Positions 44,351 through 51,728 of a DNA stretch of 64,000 nt are shown here, one piece after another. The notes beneath the pieces were generated by a model. It was not told where the DNA came from. It made no database searches and saw only the letters and a list, made by a program, of their open reading frames with translations. Where the stretch lies: contig CAWDEX010000001.1 of assembly GCA_963801475.1 (NCBI GenBank), positions 2,728,001 through 2,792,000 on the forward strand, given 5' to 3'. The stretch comes from DAOMFB01 sp963801475 (GTDB taxonomy: Bacteria > Acidobacteriota > Thermoanaerobaculia > UBA5066). Position 1 is the stretch's first letter, and every line of letters begins with the position of its first letter. The translations under genes and the position numbers were made by a program.

Positions 44351-46572
44351 CGCCCGATCCTAGTTGATGCGGCTCCTCCGGGGCGCGGGGGGCCGTCGGT
44401 CGGCCGCACGGCGGGAAGGGCGGCCGGCCGGCCCGTCCCCCGCTCCAGCCGGAAGGCGGCATCCACCAGGGCGGGCGCCGCGAAGCGCTCCTCCGTCCGA
44501 TCGGGCCAGCGGACGGTGATCGTTTTCACCTCCCGGAAGTGCCCGAGTCCGAAGTGAAGCCGCCGGCTCCCGCTCGAGAGAAAGCCGCTCGTCGTCTGGA
44601 GCTCCTGGAGGATCCGCCGCCCGTCCGGGAGCTCGACGGTGACGCGGGCACCGATCCCGGCCGGATTCAGGCCCGGCTGCCGGAGCGAGAGCGCGAGGAA
44701 ATGTTCGCCCGGATGCCGGGTGCCCAGAAAGAGCGTCTCCGGATGCTCGACCGAACGGACGTAGATGTCGAGCGAGCCGTCCCCGTCGAAGTCGGCGAAG
44801 ACGACGGCCCGCCCATTCGCGGAAAGGGCCACGCCGTCGAGCCAGCCCCGCTCCTCGAAGGTCCCGTCGCCGCGGTTCCGGAAGAACCGGTTGCGCTCGC
44901 AGCCCTGGATCCCCTTACCCTTCCGGTCGAACGTCTTCGTCCCGGCGATGTAGTCGTCCCAATAGGCCAGCGTCTCCCACCAGAACTCCAGTTCGCGGTC
45001 GCCATCCCGGCCGTCGCCCCACATGCCGCCTGCCGCGTAGAGGTCGGGGCGAGAGTCGTTGTCGAGGTCGCCGGCGACCGCGGTCCAGCACCACCCCGCC
45101 TTCCCGACGCCGGCCGCCTCCGTCAGGTCGTCGAACCGGCCGTCGCCGCGGTTCACGAGGAGGGAGTTCCCGCGGCACATCTTCTTCATCCAGCCGCGGG
45201 CCACGGGAAGGAAGAGCCGGCCGGGAAGCGGCAGCGGCAGCCAGCGCGCGTCGTGGAGGAGCCCCCACTGCGTGTAGCAGTTCGAGAAGTGAAGGTCGAG
45301 CCGTCCGTCGCCGGAGAAGTCGGCGGCCGCGGCCGACATGCCGTACCCGCGGTCCTCCGCTCCCGCCTTCTTCGCCACGTCGACGAAGCGCCGCCCCCCC
45401 TCGTTGTGGTAGAGGTTTTTCAGCCCGAAGTCGTTCGTCACGACGAGGTCTGGCCAGCCGTCTCCGTCGAGGTCCGCGAACTGGGCCGTCAGGGACCATC
45501 GCGTCTCTGCGAGACCGAACCGCTCCGTCGCGTCGGTGAACGTCCCGTCGCTGTCGTTCAGGAAGAGCCGGTTCGGCCCGCCGTCGCGGGCGTCGAAGGG
45601 CGGGTCGGGCATCTGGCGGAAGTAGTCTCCTGTCGAGCAGACGAAGAGGTCGAGCGTCCCGTTTCCGTCCACGTCGGCCGCCGCGGCGCTCCTGCTCCGG
45701 AACGACGTGCCGACGCCCGCTTTCGCGGTGACGTCCTCGAACGTCCAGTCGCCGCGGTTGTGGAAAAGCCGTGACGTCCCGAAGTTGTCGGTGACGAAGA
45801 GGTCGTCGAGCCCGTCGCCGTCGAAATCGAACGCGAGGACTCCCGTCGCTGCGACGCCGGAGAGCCCCGCCGCCTCGGTGACGTTCTCGAACCGGCCGCA
45901 GCCGTCGTTCCGGTAGAGGATGGACGAGCGCCCGTCGCCCACGAAGAGGTCCTCGTTCCCGTCGCCGTCGATATCGAGGACGGCGGCTCCGGACCCGGGC
46001 CAGACCCCTTCGATCAGGTGGTTGACGGCGGCGACGGCGGGATCGTTGCGCGGCGAACCGAGACCAGCCTCGGCCGTGGCGTCGCGGAACCGGGGGCGCC
46101 CTTCCCGTCGCTCCACCGCGTGGGGCCACGGTCCGGCCCCGAGCACCGTCGCCGCGGGCCGGACTCCCGTCGCCCCGGGGACGACCCGCACCGGGATCTC
46201 GGCCGAACGCTCCAGTCGCGTCCCGTCGGAGGTGACCCCGCCCACGGTGAAGACGACGCGCGCCTCGACGGCGGTCTCGAGGTCCCGCACCGCCAGCACG
46301 TCGTATTCGACGAAGCCGAGCCGGGCGAGGTCGTTCCAGGCCCAGGCGACGAGCGCCGGGGCGCCCTCGAGGCCCGGAGCCTCTCCGTTCCGGCCACGGA
46401 CGGCCCGCCGCATCTCGTCGAGGCCGTCGCGAAGCGCCTCGAGCCGCTTCATCTGAGGGACGAATCGCTCCCTCAGGCGGGTCATCGAGCCATTGAGCCA
46501 GAGCCACCCGGCGCCGAAGAGAACAAGAGACGAGAGAAGGACTGTGAAGAGGACCCGCCGGCGCGACGCCAT
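44347..46572 (-). CDS. CRTAC1-type FG-GAP repeat protein with ASPIC/UnbV domain
   Basis: 741 aa anchored by an N-terminal helix (RVLFTVLLSSLVLFGAGWLWL). After a 130-residue N-terminal domain come seven or so FG-GAP/VCBS calcium-binding repeats with D-x-D-G-D-G cores (DIDGDGNEDLFVGD, DFDGDGLDDLFVTD, DLDGDGWPDLVVTND, DFDGDGSLDIYV). The C-terminal ASPIC/UnbV domain is clear: GARVTVELPDGRRILQEL, GFLSSGSRRLHFGLG and ITVRWPDRTEE. Such proteins are exported beta-propellers of unknown function. It follows the isoaspartyl methyltransferase gene by 10 bases. Confidence 0.92.
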   Translation of the reverse strand: MASRRRVLFTVLLSSLVLFGAGWLWLNGSMTRLRERFVPQMKRLEALRDGLDEMRRAVRGRNGEAPGLEGAPALVAWAWNDLARLGFVEYDVLAVRDLETAVEARVVFTVGGVTSDGTRLERSAEIPVRVVPGATGVRPAATVLGAGPWPHAVERREGRPRFRDATAEAGLGSPRNDPAVAAVNHLIEGVWPGSGAAVLDIDGDGNEDLFVGDGRSSILYRNDGCGRFENVTEAAGLSGVAATGVLAFDFDGDGLDDLFVTDNFGTSRLFHNRGDWTFEDVTAKAGVGTSFRSRSAAAADVDGNGTLDLFVCSTGDYFRQMPDPPFDARDGGPNRLFLNDSDGTFTDATERFGLAETRWSLTAQFADLDGDGWPDLVVTNDFGLKNLYHNEGGRRFVDVAKKAGAEDRGYGMSAAAADFSGDGRLDLHFSNCYTQWGLLHDARWLPLPLPGRLFLPVARGWMKKMCRGNSLLVNRGDGRFDDLTEAAGVGKAGWCWTAVAGDLDNDSRPDLYAAGGMWGDGRDGDRELEFWWETLAYWDDYIAGTKTFDRKGKGIQGCERNRFFRNRGDGTFEERGWLDGVALSANGRAVVFADFDGDGSLDIYVRSVEHPETLFLGTRHPGEHFLALSLRQPGLNPAGIGARVTVELPDGRRILQELQTTSGFLSSGSRRLHFGLGHFREVKTITVRWPDRTEERFAAPALVDAAFRLERGTGRPAALPAVRPTDGPPRPGGAASTRIGR

Positions 46573-46582
46573 CCCGCGGGTC

Positions 46583-47305
46583 TCAGTGCGCCGACGAGGG
46601 AGGCGGCGTGGGGGTCTCGCGCACGAACGGGACGAAGCGGACGGGGAGAACGCTCTTCTCGGTGTAGCCTCCGCCGCTCCGTTCGATGACCTTCAGCTCC
46701 TGGTAGAAGCCGCCGACCGGGATCACCATCCGCCCCGGCGAGGCCAGCTGCTCGAGAAGGGGCGGCGGAATCCTCTCCGGAGCGGCGGTGACGAGAATGC
46801 CGTCGAATGGCGCGTGCTCCGGCCACCCCTTGTAGCCGTCGCCCGTCATGACCTCGGCGTTCGTGACGCCGAGGCTCTTCAGGCGCTCCGCCGCCTCTTT
46901 GGCGAGCTCGGGCCGGATCTCGATCGAGTAGACCCTCCTCGCCAGCCGGGCAAGGACCGCCGTCTGGTAACCCGAGCCGGTTCCGATCTCGAGGACGGTC
47001 TCCCGGCCCGTCAGGTGGAGCTGCTCCGTCATGAAGGCGACGATGTAGGGCTGGGAGATCGTCTGCCCGCTCCCGATCGGCAGGGGGCGGTCTTCGTAGG
47101 CGTGAGGCATTTCGGCCTCGGGGACGAAGAGGTGGCGCGGGATCGTCCGTATCGCTTCGAGGACCCGGGGGTCCTTCACGCCGCGTCCGGCGATCTGGCG
47201 CTCCACCATCTCGAGACGTTTCGGCTCGTACACGTCCGACGCCCGCGAGCAGCCGGAGAAATAGAGCCCGGCGCCCAAGGCGGCTGCGAGGATGACACGA
47301 GCCAC
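46583..47305 (-). CDS. pcm: Exported protein-L-isoaspartate O-methyltransferase
   Basis: 240 aa. Methylates isoaspartyl residues in damaged proteins. Signature elements: VERQIAGRGVKDPRVLEAIRTIPRHLFVP, the PIGSGQTISQPYIVAFMTEQL motif, SAM loop VLEIGTGSGYQTAVLA, and TGDGYKGWPEHAPFDGILVTAA. The N-terminus (ARVILAAALGAGLYFSGCS) is a lipoprotein signal with a lipobox ending at Cys 19, so this copy is probably periplasmic and lipid-anchored, unlike the usual cytoplasmic Pcm. It sits between the retropepsin-like protease and the CRTAC1 gene. Confidence 0.92.
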   Translation of the reverse strand: MARVILAAALGAGLYFSGCSRASDVYEPKRLEMVERQIAGRGVKDPRVLEAIRTIPRHLFVPEAEMPHAYEDRPLPIGSGQTISQPYIVAFMTEQLHLTGRETVLEIGTGSGYQTAVLARLARRVYSIEIRPELAKEAAERLKSLGVTNAEVMTGDGYKGWPEHAPFDGILVTAAPERIPPPLLEQLASPGRMVIPVGGFYQELKVIERSGGGYTEKSVLPVRFVPFVRETPTPPPSSAH

Positions 47306-47351
47306 GGCTGGATTCTAGCGAGCCTCGTGCCGTCGTCGCGGGAGGACGGTC

Positions 47352-48743
47352 TCAGAAGGGCGGCGGAGACACCCCCGGGGGTTCGAAAGAGGGCTCCGAG
47401 GCCCTCCGCGAGCCCCCGGCCTTCTCGAGGGTGAGCGTCATCCGGGAGAACCGGAGCTCGAGGTCGAAGAGCGACAGAAACGACATGCCGACGATTCCGT
47501 CCCCGATCGAGTCGCCCCCCTCGTTCACGACGAGGTTCTTGAACCAGACGGCCCACCGTCCGAGGCCCAGGGTGATGTCCGAGACCTTCGACCACGACAC
47601 CTGCGTCTTGCCGATCCCTTCCAGCGTGATCGGGGCGCTCGGCTCGTACCCGGTGTACTTGTTGGTGACGAGCCCTTCGGGCGTCACCATCGTCGGCTCC
47701 GAGCCCGTGTCGAGAAGGAACAGGGACCAGGGCTGGCGGTTGAAGGAGACCCGGACCATCGGTTTCATCCGTCGGAAGAAGAGATTCTGGTCGGGCCCGC
47801 CGCGGCGGATCTCGCGATCGAGGCGAATCGCCTGGAGCCGACGCTCGCCGATCTCGATCCGCCAGTCGAACTCCTTCATCAGATGGACCCCGAGGACGCC
47901 GTCCGGGGCGAAAAGGCCGAGCGCCTCCGTTTCGAAGGTGAGGGCGTCGTTGGGGAGGATCCCGAAGGGGACGTCCCGGAGGGTGAACGTGCCCAGCGTG
48001 ACCGTCCGAGCCCAGCCGAGGCGCATGGGGATCTCCCTCTGGTGGAGCCCCCGGGCCGGCGCCACGGCACCTTCGACGGGTTCGATGCCGAGACGCGCCG
48101 CCGCGGCTTCCGTGAGGAGAGAGAGCGAGGCGCCGGAGTCGAGGATGACTCCGCCGGCCGCCTCGCCGTTCACGCGGACCGCGATCCGAAGAAGATTCGG
48201 CCGGCCGTAGAGAAAGCGGAGGGTAGACCGGTCGCCTGCCGACGCCCCGTCATAGAGCTTCCGCGACTCGCCCGACCTGAGGAAGGCGATCCATCCCTCC
48301 GGAACCCCGCGCCCGGCGGCCCGCGACGCCTCCGCCGCGCGGGCGGCGGCGCCGAAGTCCCCACGCCAGTAAGCCGCCTGCGACCGGAGCCACTCGACCT
48401 CCGCGCGGGTCTCCAGCCGGAGGGGCCGGGCGAGGAGCCAGTTCGCGATGACCTCCGCTACGGCGAAGTCACCCGTCTCCAGCTTCGCCTGCAGGAGGGC
48501 GCGGGCGCCCTTCTCGGGGTCCACCTTCCGGCCATCGGGTCCCGTCAGGAAGGCGACGACCTCGGGGATGAAGCCCCGCTGGAGCTTCTCGTCGACGTTC
48601 AGGAGGCCGACGACCCCGGGGGGAAGGGAGAGGACGGCGTCCTGGCGCATTACCAGCTTCTCCCTCGAGAACGTGCAGGCGACCGCGACCCCGAGAAGGA
48701 CGAGGATCGCCGCCGCGCGCCGCGGCCTGGCGGCCGTCAGCAC
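47352..48743 (-). CDS. Retropepsin-like aspartic protease with two active-site motifs
   Basis: 463 aa from GTG 48743, overlapping the upstream phosphatase stop by seven bases. The N-terminus is a lipoprotein-type signal (RRAAAILVLLGVAVAC). An alpha-helical region of about 130 residues follows. Two retropepsin-like lobes each carry a catalytic triplet: GVILDSGASLSLL (first) and LFLLDTGSEPTMV (second). Each has the downstream hydrophobic-Gly motif (GVLGVHLM, GIVGMSFL). Two lobes on one chain could form an intramolecular active site as in pepsin. The target is unknown. It is downstream of the PP2C phosphatase in the operon. Confidence 0.85.
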   Translation of the reverse strand: MLTAARPRRAAAILVLLGVAVACTFSREKLVMRQDAVLSLPPGVVGLLNVDEKLQRGFIPEVVAFLTGPDGRKVDPEKGARALLQAKLETGDFAVAEVIANWLLARPLRLETRAEVEWLRSQAAYWRGDFGAAARAAEASRAAGRGVPEGWIAFLRSGESRKLYDGASAGDRSTLRFLYGRPNLLRIAVRVNGEAAGGVILDSGASLSLLTEAAAARLGIEPVEGAVAPARGLHQREIPMRLGWARTVTLGTFTLRDVPFGILPNDALTFETEALGLFAPDGVLGVHLMKEFDWRIEIGERRLQAIRLDREIRRGGPDQNLFFRRMKPMVRVSFNRQPWSLFLLDTGSEPTMVTPEGLVTNKYTGYEPSAPITLEGIGKTQVSWSKVSDITLGLGRWAVWFKNLVVNEGGDSIGDGIVGMSFLSLFDLELRFSRMTLTLEKAGGSRRASEPSFEPPGVSPPPF

Positions 48744-50410
48744 GCGCGGGCGATCAGGACGGTCTGATCGTCGTACTGCGCCACGCCGCGCGTGAACTCC
48801 GACACCGCTCCGAAGATGTGACTGGAGAGCGCTTCCGGAATCTCGTCCTGTCCCCCCTTCACCAGCGCGATCAGCCGCTCCATGCCGAATTCCTCGTCGG
48901 CCGCGTTGACCGCCTCCGTGATTCCGTCGGAGTAGAGAACCAGCGTGTCGCCCGGCCGGAGCGGCACGGTGGCCTCCCGGTGGACGCAGTCGGGGAGGAT
49001 GCCGATCGGCGGCCCGCCGCTGGGCAGAAGGGTCGCCTCGCCTCCGGCGAGGCGGATCCCCGGGTTGTGGCCCGCGTTCACGTAGCGGACCTCCTGCCGG
49101 AGCGGATCGTAGACCGCGAAGAAGAGCGTCACGAACTTCCTCGTGGAGCTGAATCCGAGGAGATGGCGGTGAACTCTCGCCACGAAGCCCGGCAGGTCCG
49201 CGACGCCCGTATCGAGGAGAATCCGGAGGCAGGCGTGAACCGTCGACACGAGAAGGGCCGCCGGGACGCCCTTCCCGGCCACGTCGGCCACGCAGAACGC
49301 GGTCCGCCCGTCCGGCAGCGGGAAGACGTCGTAGTAGTCCCCGCCGACCTGCCGCGTCGGCCGGTTGCCGCCCGCGAGCCGGAGCCCGGCGACGACCGGA
49401 AGCGACGCGGGGAGGATCGTCTTCTGGATCGACGCCGCCAGCTCGATCTCCCGCTCCATCCGCTCCTTCTCGACCGCTTCCCGGTGGAGACGGGCGTTCT
49501 CGAGGGCGATCGCCGCCTGGTTTCCGAAGAGAGACAGGATTCTCTCGTCGCTCGGCGAGAAGTCGTCGACGCCGCCGGCGCGGTTCTCCTTGTCCGCCAT
49601 GATCAGGACGCCGAGGGTCCGTCCGTCGGCCACGATCGGTGCGAGGAGGAGCTTTTCGGCGGGAGCCTTCGCGAGGGCGCTCATCCGGTCGGCACGGTCG
49701 TTCCACCGGCAGGGGTGATCGGGGAGGGACGAGAGGATTTCCGGGCCGGCCAGCGGCGCTCCGAAATGCTTCACCAGCACCTCGTCCTCGACGCTCCTCC
49801 CGGAGGTCCGGACGATGAGCGTCCCCGTCCGCGCGTTGAGGAGGGAGATCGAATTCATCAGGATGTCGTCCGCGAGGGACTCGAAGTCGAGGGTTCCGGC
49901 AATGGAGAGCCCCACGTCGTAGAGGCTTTGCAGCTCCCAGACCCGGTACTTCAGCTCGAAATCGGCCTTCGAAACGCGCTGCGACATTCGGATGACGGCG
50001 AGGATCGACGCGGCGTGCGCGGCGACCGACGCGAATCCGACGGGATCGCGGGGCGGACGGTCGAGGAGGACGAGAGCGAGGGTTTCGTCGCGGGCCGTCA
50101 GCGGGACGACGCGCGCGTCGAACGGGATCGCCGGCGCGAAGAGCTCGGCCTCGAGCCCGTCGGGGAAGCCGGTCGCTCCGGATCCGGCCTGGTCGAGAAA
50201 CCGGTCGAGTCGAGAAAGGGCGGCGGCTTCCGGCGACAGACCCTGGAGAGCGCGACGCAGCGGCTGGGACGGGTCGACCGCAAGTCCCCGGGCGGCTCCG
50301 GAGCCCGCGAGGAGCGCGGCAAGGACGTGGGCGAGCGGATTCTCGTCCGCGGAGGGATCGATGGCCGCCAGACGCGCGTGGGCGCCCAGGATGTCGGCGC
50401 CCGGATGCAT
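48737..50410 (-). CDS. GAF-domain PP2C (SpoIIE/RsbU-type) serine phosphatase
   Basis: 557 aa. A poorly conserved N-terminal sensory part (1-160) is followed by a GAF domain (about 190-345, ELQSLYDVGLSIAGTLDFESLADDIL to FGNQAAIALENARLH) and a linker helix (EREIELAASIQKTILP). The PP2C domain (355-557) has metal-site motifs GGDYYDVFPL, VADVAGKGVPAALLV and LVLYSDGITEA, ending QYDDQTVLIAR. This type dephosphorylates STAS antagonists; the adjacent upstream gene encodes one. ATG 50410 gives a 10-base gap to the STAS gene. Confidence 0.92.
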   Translation of the reverse strand: MHPGADILGAHARLAAIDPSADENPLAHVLAALLAGSGAARGLAVDPSQPLRRALQGLSPEAAALSRLDRFLDQAGSGATGFPDGLEAELFAPAIPFDARVVPLTARDETLALVLLDRPPRDPVGFASVAAHAASILAVIRMSQRVSKADFELKYRVWELQSLYDVGLSIAGTLDFESLADDILMNSISLLNARTGTLIVRTSGRSVEDEVLVKHFGAPLAGPEILSSLPDHPCRWNDRADRMSALAKAPAEKLLLAPIVADGRTLGVLIMADKENRAGGVDDFSPSDERILSLFGNQAAIALENARLHREAVEKERMEREIELAASIQKTILPASLPVVAGLRLAGGNRPTRQVGGDYYDVFPLPDGRTAFCVADVAGKGVPAALLVSTVHACLRILLDTGVADLPGFVARVHRHLLGFSSTRKFVTLFFAVYDPLRQEVRYVNAGHNPGIRLAGGEATLLPSGGPPIGILPDCVHREATVPLRPGDTLVLYSDGITEAVNAADEEFGMERLIALVKGGQDEIPEALSSHIFGAVSEFTRGVAQYDDQTVLIARAC

Positions 50411-50420
50411 CGCGCCGGGC

Positions 50421-50783
50421 CTAATCGGTCTCCCCGCGGAGCCAGGCGACGGCGGGGTCGGGAGCCGGGAAGATGCGCGCATACTGGGCCAGCCCCATGA
50501 TCTGGAAGGTTTTCTCGATGGTGGGCGTGAGCCGGCAGAACGCGAGGCGACCTCCGGAGTCGAGGAGCTTCTCGAGGATCTCGATGAGGATGGAGATGCC
50601 GATGGAGTTCACGATCTTCGTCTTTTCGAGGTCGAGCAGGAGCCGGGTCACCCCGCCCCCCATCAGCGCGTACGCCTGACGGGCAATCTCCTCCCCGCCG
50701 GCGTTGTTGATGTAGCCGTCGGTCCTGAGGACCGCCACCGCCGCGTCCGGGCGCTCCACCGTCACTTTGAGGATCTCGCTCAT
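50421..50783 (-). CDS. STAS-domain anti-sigma factor antagonist
   Basis: 120 aa, the RsbV/SpoIIAA fold. The phosphorylation site is S60 in KIVNSIGISILI, the expected place. N-terminal strand LKVTVERPDAAVAVLRTDGYI and the C-terminal helices LEKLLDSGGRLAFCRLTPTIEKTFQIMGL are typical. In the family it binds and releases a kinase/anti-sigma factor depending on the phosphate state. The kinase gene is 25 bases upstream and the phosphatase gene is just downstream, giving the complete switch. Confidence 0.93.
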   Translation of the reverse strand: MSEILKVTVERPDAAVAVLRTDGYINNAGGEEIARQAYALMGGGVTRLLLDLEKTKIVNSIGISILIEILEKLLDSGGRLAFCRLTPTIEKTFQIMGLAQYARIFPAPDPAVAWLRGETD

Positions 50784-50808
50784 GTCCTTCTTTCCCGCGA
50801 CCTCCCCG

Positions 50809-51243
50809 TCAGCGGTATTTCCTCATGATGATGCGCGTTCCGCGCGCGCCGCTCTCGATCCGGACGTCATCCATCAGGCTTTCGATGATCCTGATGCCCC
50901 ATCCCCGCTTCCGGGGCGACCGAAGCTTCGCGGAGAACTCGGGCGTCTCGAGCCGCGACGGGTCGAATCCCCGGCCCGCATCCGACACGTCGACCTCTAG
51001 GTAGGGCCGCCCGTTGGCGTCGCTCTCCGAGCCGATGCGGAACTCGATGTCGACTTTCCGGTCAGGCGTCTGGCTGTGCTCGAACGCGTTGATGCAGGCC
51101 TCGGCGACGGCCATCTTCACCTCGTCGATCTTGTCGCGGCCCATCTCCATCCACTCGCCGAGGGCCGCCACCTGCGCCATCGCCGCGATCTCCATCTCCG
51201 GCGCGATGGGGATTGTCAGGTGCACTTCGCGCCTGGAGGACAT
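50809..51243 (-). CDS. RsbW-like anti-sigma regulatory kinase
   Basis: 144 aa, GHKL ATPase fold. N box EACINAFEHSQ, G1 box DVSDAGRGFDP, G2 box RKRGWGIRIIESLMD; ends GTRIIMRKYR. It should phosphorylate the STAS protein encoded next and bind a partner, classically an alternative sigma factor. No sigma factor gene is near, so the partner is unknown. It follows the small membrane protein by 19 bases. Confidence 0.92.
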   Translation of the reverse strand: MSSRREVHLTIPIAPEMEIAAMAQVAALGEWMEMGRDKIDEVKMAVAEACINAFEHSQTPDRKVDIEFRIGSESDANGRPYLEVDVSDAGRGFDPSRLETPEFSAKLRSPRKRGWGIRIIESLMDDVRIESGARGTRIIMRKYR

Positions 51244-51262
51244 CGCGTCGTGAAACCTCGCT

Positions 51263-51487
51263 CTAGAAAATCAGGAGCGCGCGGAAAAGCAAGATGACGA
51301 CCGCGGGCATCTTACCCGACGTGCCCGCGAGGGCGAAGGCGGCCGCCTGGAGCGCGAGGAGTCCGAGCAGCCAGCCGCGGGCCATCGAGTCCGTCGATGA
51401 GTGGGTCCGCGCGCCGGTATCCGCCGTGGATGGAGCTGAAACGACTCCACTCGCGACAAGCTGCAGATCGCCGTTCGTTTCGTCCAT
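51263..51487 (-). CDS. Small predicted membrane protein
   Basis: 74 aa. An N-terminal polar, Ser/Thr-rich half (about 1-36) precedes two hydrophobic segments (GWLLGLLALQAAAFALAG and MPAVVILLFRALLIF). AGGAG lies 5-6 bases before ATG 51487, and the predicted sigma-54 promoter lies 31 bases upstream, so it would be the first gene of the operon. No family recognised. Its location suggests a membrane partner of the switch, which is inference only. Confidence 0.55.
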   Translation of the reverse strand: MDETNGDLQLVASGVVSAPSTADTGARTHSSTDSMARGWLLGLLALQAAAFALAGTSGKMPAVVILLFRALLIF

Positions 51488-51517
51488 TCGCGCTCCTGCT
51501 TTCCCTGCGTCCGTGAC

Positions 51518-51533
51518 AGCAAGGCCCAGACCA
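51518..51533 (-). promoter_or_regulatory. Predicted sigma-54 (-24/-12) promoter
   Basis: On the minus strand the sequence is TGGTCTGGGCCTTGCT, against the consensus TGGCACG-N4-TTGCW. The essential GG and GC are present at exactly the right spacing, and 9 of 12 defined positions match. Transcription should start near 51507, giving a leader of about 20 bases with AGGAG before the ATG at 51487. A sigma-54 activator gene ends less than 200 bp upstream, which supports the call. Confidence 0.68.
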
Positions 51534-51623
51534 ACCAGATTCGCACATGAACTGAATCAAGTAAGTAATTTGTTTACAGAGAGTTAAATAAGCATAGCCG
51601 AAGATGGGAGTTGACCTAGGAAA

Positions 51624-51646
51624 CGCGAAAAATTGTCACATTCGCG
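51624..51646. promoter_or_regulatory. Inverted repeat, candidate activator-binding site
   Basis: CGCGAA (51624-51629) and TTCGCG (51641-51646) form a perfect 6-bp inverted repeat with an 11-base spacer. It lies about 100 bp upstream of the predicted sigma-54 promoter, the distance at which enhancer sites of NtrC-type activators normally occur, in a distinctly AT-rich intergenic stretch (51540-51720). Likely ligand: the Fis-type helix-turn-helix of the adjacent activator. Inference from position and symmetry only. Confidence 0.45.
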
Positions 51647-51728
51647 GTAATATTCCAGATCCAGATACGAAAGACGCTGCAAAGGCCCAAGATAGACCTT
51701 AGCGAGCCATTAGGACACAGTGGGCTAT

